Below are positions 28,866 to 30,780 of a DNA stretch of 30,780 bases, in pieces. The notes under the pieces were generated by a model. That model did no database searches. It saw nothing but the letters and a program-made list of their open reading frames with translations, and was not told where the DNA came from. Within the stretch, counting starts at the first letter, position 1. Each line of letters opens with the position of its first letter. The translations under genes and the position numbers were made by a program. Origin of the DNA: Cylindrobasidium torrendii FP15055 ss-10 (Eukaryota; Basidiomycota; Agaricomycetes; Agaricales; Physalacriaceae); the NCBI GenBank assembly GCA_000934385.1, contig KN880707.1, forward strand, positions 1 through 30,780, in the 5' to 3' direction.

Positions 28866-30277
28866 ATGTCGTGGGTTGCGCGGGTCCTTGACCAGGTGCG
28901 TGATGTTCCTCCAGAGTTCTCCAAGCTGAGTTATAAAAGTACTTCCCTGCGCGTAATGGCGATTATGAATCGGTTCTGTCCGCTCTTGCGATGAACATTG
29001 AGAAGCGCAAGATCAAACTAGCCGATATACGTTTGCGCGAGCAACGCACGAAGTTCGCTACCACCATCTACACGTTGGCCGCATGGCTGTTGTACGTTCT
29101 TCTCTGGTATCTTGGGACACTGCCGAACTTTGGATTGGCGACCGCCGGGACGAGGGGAAGCTCTGCGAGGCGGTTCAGGACATTGGTTGAAGGTGTGCCA
29201 GTGGTTGCTGGCCCTGTAATGTGCGTGGTCATTCCAACATTTTTCTGCGCTAACATGACTGGTCACTAGTATTATGGCTATGGTGCGGGCTATCCAATGG
29301 TGGTATACGCGGAAGGGTAATGCAGAAGGTATGTTTGGTAGCTTCTTTACTCCTTCAGCCACACCCTTGTTCTTTGTATGAACGTCAGTTTCCCCACAAA
29401 CACTCTTTCTCTCTCCAATCGAATGTGCAAACTTACAGTGCCTACCAGAGAAAGCCTTGCAGAGTCTGCTCAAGGAGCAGCGCGCGAAGGTTGAGGAAAT
29501 CAAAAAGAAGACAAACTACTACTCTACGCGCGAGCTTCTCAAGCGATACGACGCGAGCCCATCGGCCACGCTGCCCATGACACCAAAGAAGAAAGGCACT
29601 CGTCCGTCTGGTATTGTGACCACCGGCCCAGCTTCCCCAATCGCCTCTTCCTCGGCTGTGCCAGTGAATGGTCCAATCGGCGGTTTGACTAGTGCGTTTC
29701 CCTATCCTTCAGCTTTCAAGCGCGCTGAATATTGCTCACAGTAGCTACTCCCTTGCGTGAAACGTCTCAAGCAGTGTCTTCTAGTCCGTTTGGAACGCCC
29801 GGGACTCCGTCGCGCCCACCACCAACGCCAAGTCGCAAGCAGTGGTACGACAAGCTCGCGGACGCCGTTCTCGGAGACGAAGACGATACGGCGCGCTATG
29901 CATTGGTCTGTGAGAACTGCTTTGTCCACAACGGGTTGGTAAAGGAGAGCGTATGGGATGATATCCGTGAGTTCTTCCCATTTCTTTCACACCCGCAGGC
30001 TTTCTTCCTTCACCGAGCGCTGTACATTGCTCTTTCGTGTGAGGATGGCCCATGCTGACAACTCTCACCAGAGTACTCGTGTCCAAAGTGTTCGCACTTC
30101 AACCCATCAAGACGCTCGAAGAACGCGCCTTCAATTACAGTCACATCACCGCTATCCTCGGTTTCGCTAACATCAACATCAATGCCATCCATCTCGGCGC
30201 CTTCAACTCCTGTGAAGACGAAGGCTATACCGCTGCAAGCAACGACTCCGCACGACATGGATATCAACAAGTCATAG
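28866..30277 (+). CDS. Lunapark family ER-junction protein, 6 exons, 347 residues
   Basis: Exons 28866-28895, 28940-29220, 29270-29328, 29449-29691, 29742-29966 and 30072-30277 all join in phase. Family marks are clear: a short N-terminus then DYESVLSALA; KIKLADIRLREQRTKFATT before the first membrane segment (about 49-71); a second membrane segment (about 95-115, GVPVVAGPVIIMAMVRAIQ) forming the hairpin; a coiled coil with LLKEQRAKVEEIKKKTNYY and TRELLKRYD; a Pro/Ser-rich linker; and the lunapark zinc ribbon (PF10058) with C261, C264, C283 and C286 (CENC, then CPKC). Lunapark sits at three-way junctions of tubular endoplasmic reticulum and stabilises them, opposing atlastin/Sey1-driven fusion. 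The tail is Ser/Thr/Pro-rich, as is common. The first exon codes only ten residues (MSWVARVLDQ) and is the least certain part. An ATG at 28991 would lose the conserved DYE segment. Confidence 0.9.
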
Positions 30278-30780
30278 CTGGCAGGGCCCGCGGGATTGGT
30301 GGGGCGCATAGTGTTGAGCATTCTTACTCCATCCTCTAATATAGAACCTATGGTCGGATGCTTCATTCACACAAAAATGGGATCAGGATGGACATTTATA
30401 AAATTTTACACGCCAGCTAAGACTCGTTGCCAGTGCTATCATACAGTTCTACGTCCACCCTACCATCAAGCAGTCAACCCATGTCCGTCAACTTCAATGG
30501 CCATCACCCAATCATTATTAAAATGTACAGCAACCACAGACTTTGCGGGGCGCGCTGCTTTCTTAGTCCTTGCCAGTGCCCTTTGTTGCTAGATTTGAAT
30601 TCATCAGATGTGAGAAACTCCTGCAGATTGTCCATTTGGTAACCGCCAGTAGATAGATCCATTATGAGAACGTTGGGGTTATATAGGGAATGGCACTGGG
30701 GTAGGCTGGGGTTGGAGCCTCAGTGCACAGCCACAGGGTCTGGGGTGCCCCACACGCACCATCCAATGCCATGTGTACCC
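30278..30780. other. 3' flank of lunapark to the window end
   Basis: No gene supported. Frames on both strands are short. ATATAG at 30680-30685 could belong to a promoter beyond the window. Confidence 0.4.

Noticed and set aside
29018..29503. 161-residue minus-strand frame over lunapark
   Set aside because: Antisense shadow; the plus strand carries the conserved lunapark exons.

Overview
The window looks like nuclear DNA of a mushroom-forming basidiomycete (Agaricomycetes). Genes are split by many short GT-AG introns of about 44-60 bases. The recognisable families are those expanded in these fungi: an F-box protein, fungal-specific FunK1-type kinases, a small secreted protein, and the eukaryotic ER protein lunapark. 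I found no bacterial operons, CRISPR array, rRNA or convincing tRNA.

Layout. 1-2040: no gene recognised. 2041-2771: small secreted protein, 4 exons. 3180-15800: a shuffled, duplication-rich zone. It holds two diverged copies of a ~1.7 kb block (3183-4873 and 7790-9474); an unrecognised gene at 5088-5907 with a decayed copy near 15535-15800; two intact paralogues of an unknown ~165-residue protein on the minus strand (6333-6948 and 13496-14108); a broken, possibly Cyt-like gene (7228-7714); a single-exon F-box gene (9570-11105); and a truncated kinase (11357-12223) followed by its dead copy (12630-13310). 16422-17593: minus-strand gene with a duplicated internal exon and a Cys/His-rich end. 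18276-20563: complete FunK1-type kinase, minus strand, with a probable GC-AG intron. 21611-22222: conserved fungal protein of unknown function with an Arg-Gly-rich tail. 22811-23287: weak gene model. 23300-26267: no gene I can defend. 26268-27746: single-exon protein with an N-terminal membrane segment and a coiled coil. 28866-30277: lunapark, 6 exons.

How the parts relate. The two ends carry ordinary single-copy genes, whereas the middle third is a nursery and graveyard of duplicated families. The ~1.7 kb block lies directly upstream of two unrelated genes (5088-5907 and the F-box gene), so it may have supplied or replaced their upstream regions. An exact 9-mer, CTCGATCGC, occurs in both copies of the block and again 99-162 bases upstream of two further genes. 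I see no evidence of one co-operating pathway. The most unusual items are the paralogue pair of unknown function, the block with telomere-like sequence at its edge, the kinase pair lacking an N-lobe, and the exon duplication. All gene models were spliced by eye from donor, acceptor and phase, without transcripts or database searches.
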